Source: Prolixibacteraceae bacterium
GTDB taxonomy: Bacteria; Bacteroidota; Bacteroidia; Bacteroidales; Prolixibacteraceae
Direction of reading: 5' to 3'
Assembly (NCBI GenBank): GCA_023229575.1
Contig: JALNYZ010000011.1
Span: 87,770-151,769 of the forward strand
Length of the DNA stretch: 64,000 bases
Below are positions 63,012-64,000 of this stretch, one piece after another. Position 1 is the first letter of the stretch. Every line of letters starts with the position of its first letter. Both the position numbers and the translations under genes were made by a program. The notes under the pieces are model-generated. The model was not told the DNA's origin. It did not search any database and was given only the letters and a program-made list of their open reading frames with translations.

Positions 63012-63908
63012 TCAATAATAGAGTTGATCAAACTTCATTCGCAAAAATTTATTCACTGCAAAATAAGTAGACATGGCAGTCATGAAAATTCCAAAAATAA
63101 ATATTCCGCAAACCAGCAAGGCAAGCGACATAGAGTCCTGGAAATCAATAATATCCTTCAATTCTGACTGATAAGATAAGAAAATCATTAACAATATAAA
63201 ACATGCAATGAAGGCCCCGTAGACTCCATGCAATATGCTCTTTGCAATAAACGGGAACCTTATAAATGACCTCGTGGCCCCAACCAATTGCATCGAATTG
63301 ATCAGATATCTCTTCGAATAGATGGAAAGGCGAATGGTATTGTTGATAAGGGCAATGAATATTGTAAACATCAAAGCACTGAGAACCAATATGATGAGAC
63401 TAAGTTTTTTGACATTCGCGTTAAGCTGTTTTACAAGATTCCGTTGATAATATACCTCTTGAACTTCAGGAAACTTAATGAATTGAGCCTCAAGTAGTGC
63501 AAGACTGTCAGGATTGGCATAATTAGCATGAAGTTTCACATCCATTGAGCTAAGCAATGGATTATAACCCAGAAAATCGACAAAGTTTTCGCCCAGCTCT
63601 TTTTTTAATTCCTGCGCCGCAGTCTCTTTATCAACAAATCTGGTTGATTTAATATAAGAAGTCGCTTCAAGTGTCTTCTGTAATTTTATTACATCCACCT
63701 CCCTTGTATTTTCTTTCAGGATCAGTGTTACACCGACATTTTCCATGACATAATCAGATAGTCTTTTTGCATTTATCAGTAAAATGCCAAGCAATCCGAA
63801 AAGGAATAGCACCAGTGAAATACTGAGGGTAGTGCTGAAATAAGAACTAAAAAGTGATTTTCTCAATTTAAATTTTTGAGTCCCGTCCGACAACCCGATT
63901 TTTCTCAA
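63012..63908 (-). CDS. ftsX: cell division ABC-type permease FtsX
   Basis: A 298-aa FtsX-type membrane protein. One helix (LSISLVLFLFGLLGILLINA) is followed by an extracytoplasmic loop of about 120 residues with the FtsX ECD pattern (VDVIKLQKTLEATSYIKSTRFVDKETAAQELKKELGENFVDFLG). Three further helices form the permease core. With FtsE it activates peptidoglycan hydrolases through EnvC-type factors; an EnvC-like gene is at 39.7 kb. The start appears to be TTG at 63908: an in-frame stop lies five codons upstream and no early ATG exists. Confidence 0.9.
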   Translation of the reverse strand: MRKIGLSDGTQKFKLRKSLFSSYFSTTLSISLVLFLFGLLGILLINAKRLSDYVMENVGVTLILKENTREVDVIKLQKTLEATSYIKSTRFVDKETAAQELKKELGENFVDFLGYNPLLSSMDVKLHANYANPDSLALLEAQFIKFPEVQEVYYQRNLVKQLNANVKKLSLIILVLSALMFTIFIALINNTIRLSIYSKRYLINSMQLVGATRSFIRFPFIAKSILHGVYGAFIACFILLMIFLSYQSELKDIIDFQDSMSLALLVCGIFIFGIFMTAMSTYFAVNKFLRMKFDQLYY

Positions 63909-64000
63909 TTGATTGAGAAGTCAGCGTTTTCGGAACAAGATAGATGATGTGGCACTATTGCCGTTAGAAATGATTGAAACGCGAAAATGAGCTTGGCACA
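63909..64000. other. region upstream of ftsX at the window edge
   Basis: 92 bp that contain the ftsX start region on the minus strand. I see no gene, box or hairpin I can support here before the window ends. Confidence 0.4.

Noticed and set aside
1..64000. tRNA or rRNA genes
   Set aside because: I examined the intergenic gaps and found no cloverleaf with a TTCGAAT-type T loop and acceptor stem, and no rRNA-like sequence. A covariance-model search would be the decisive check.

Overview
The window comes from a chromosome of a Bacteroidota bacterium, most likely an anaerobic or microaerobic Bacteroidales/Marinilabiliales-type lineage. The evidence is two SusC/SusD outer-membrane pairs, an ECF sigma/FecR/STN-SusC signalling set, TAnnTTTG promoter -7 boxes, weak Shine-Dalgarno sequences, DUF4292 and DUF3098 proteins, and the gene order flippase-dut-TPR-DUF4292-EnvC. 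No rRNA, tRNA, CRISPR array, intact insertion sequence or phage genes were seen.

Layout. 0-4.2 kb: a LytS-type histidine kinase and a LytTR response regulator, with an M2-like lipoprotein between them that has lost its catalytic glutamate. 4.3-9.0 kb: a SusC/SusD pair on the minus strand. 9.6-11.2 kb: a small secreted protein and a secreted glycerophosphodiesterase. 11.4-14.8 kb: a selenium/sulfur cluster (DUF3343, NifS-like cysteine desulfurase, YedF, tRNA 2-selenouridine synthase) with related repeats on both sides and no selD. 15.2-17.4 kb: a membrane protein of unknown family translationally coupled to an SMP-30-like protein. 17.4-28.3 kb, all minus strand: an unknown membrane-anchored protein, a UroD-type methyltransferase, a Tat-exported sugar isomerase-like protein, then SusD, SusC with STN domain, FecR and an ECF sigma factor. 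28.4-34.5 kb: ceramidase-like protein, HAD phosphatase, secreted DUF6599-like protein coupled to a Tat-exported Fe-S aldo/keto reductase, and a flavoprotein coupled to metH. 34.5-44.2 kb: metH, YceI, a Crp/Fnr regulator, then the envelope cluster ending in EnvC. 44.3-55.5 kb: a distinctly more AT-rich stretch of core genes (flippase, glutaminyl cyclase, ruvB, a lone receiver protein, rpiB, hemW, ybeY, mnmG, apt, uvrC) that contains one perfect 16-bp parS palindrome. 55.5-64 kb: lplA, TolC, a membrane-fusion protein, TauE, efp, queA, truB, DUF3098, ftsX.

Non-coding structure stands out. The first 33 kb contains many intergenic stretches built from degenerate tandem words with an 8-10 nt (mostly 9 nt) period. 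Several are arranged as two inverted arms around a short centre. A separate 70-bp element with near-inverted ends and an internal hairpin occurs twice, 31 kb apart and in opposite orientation. These, the parS site, the M2-like pseudopeptidase and the flavoprotein-metH coupling are the observations most worth a second look. I did not find a self-contained new defence or mobile system.
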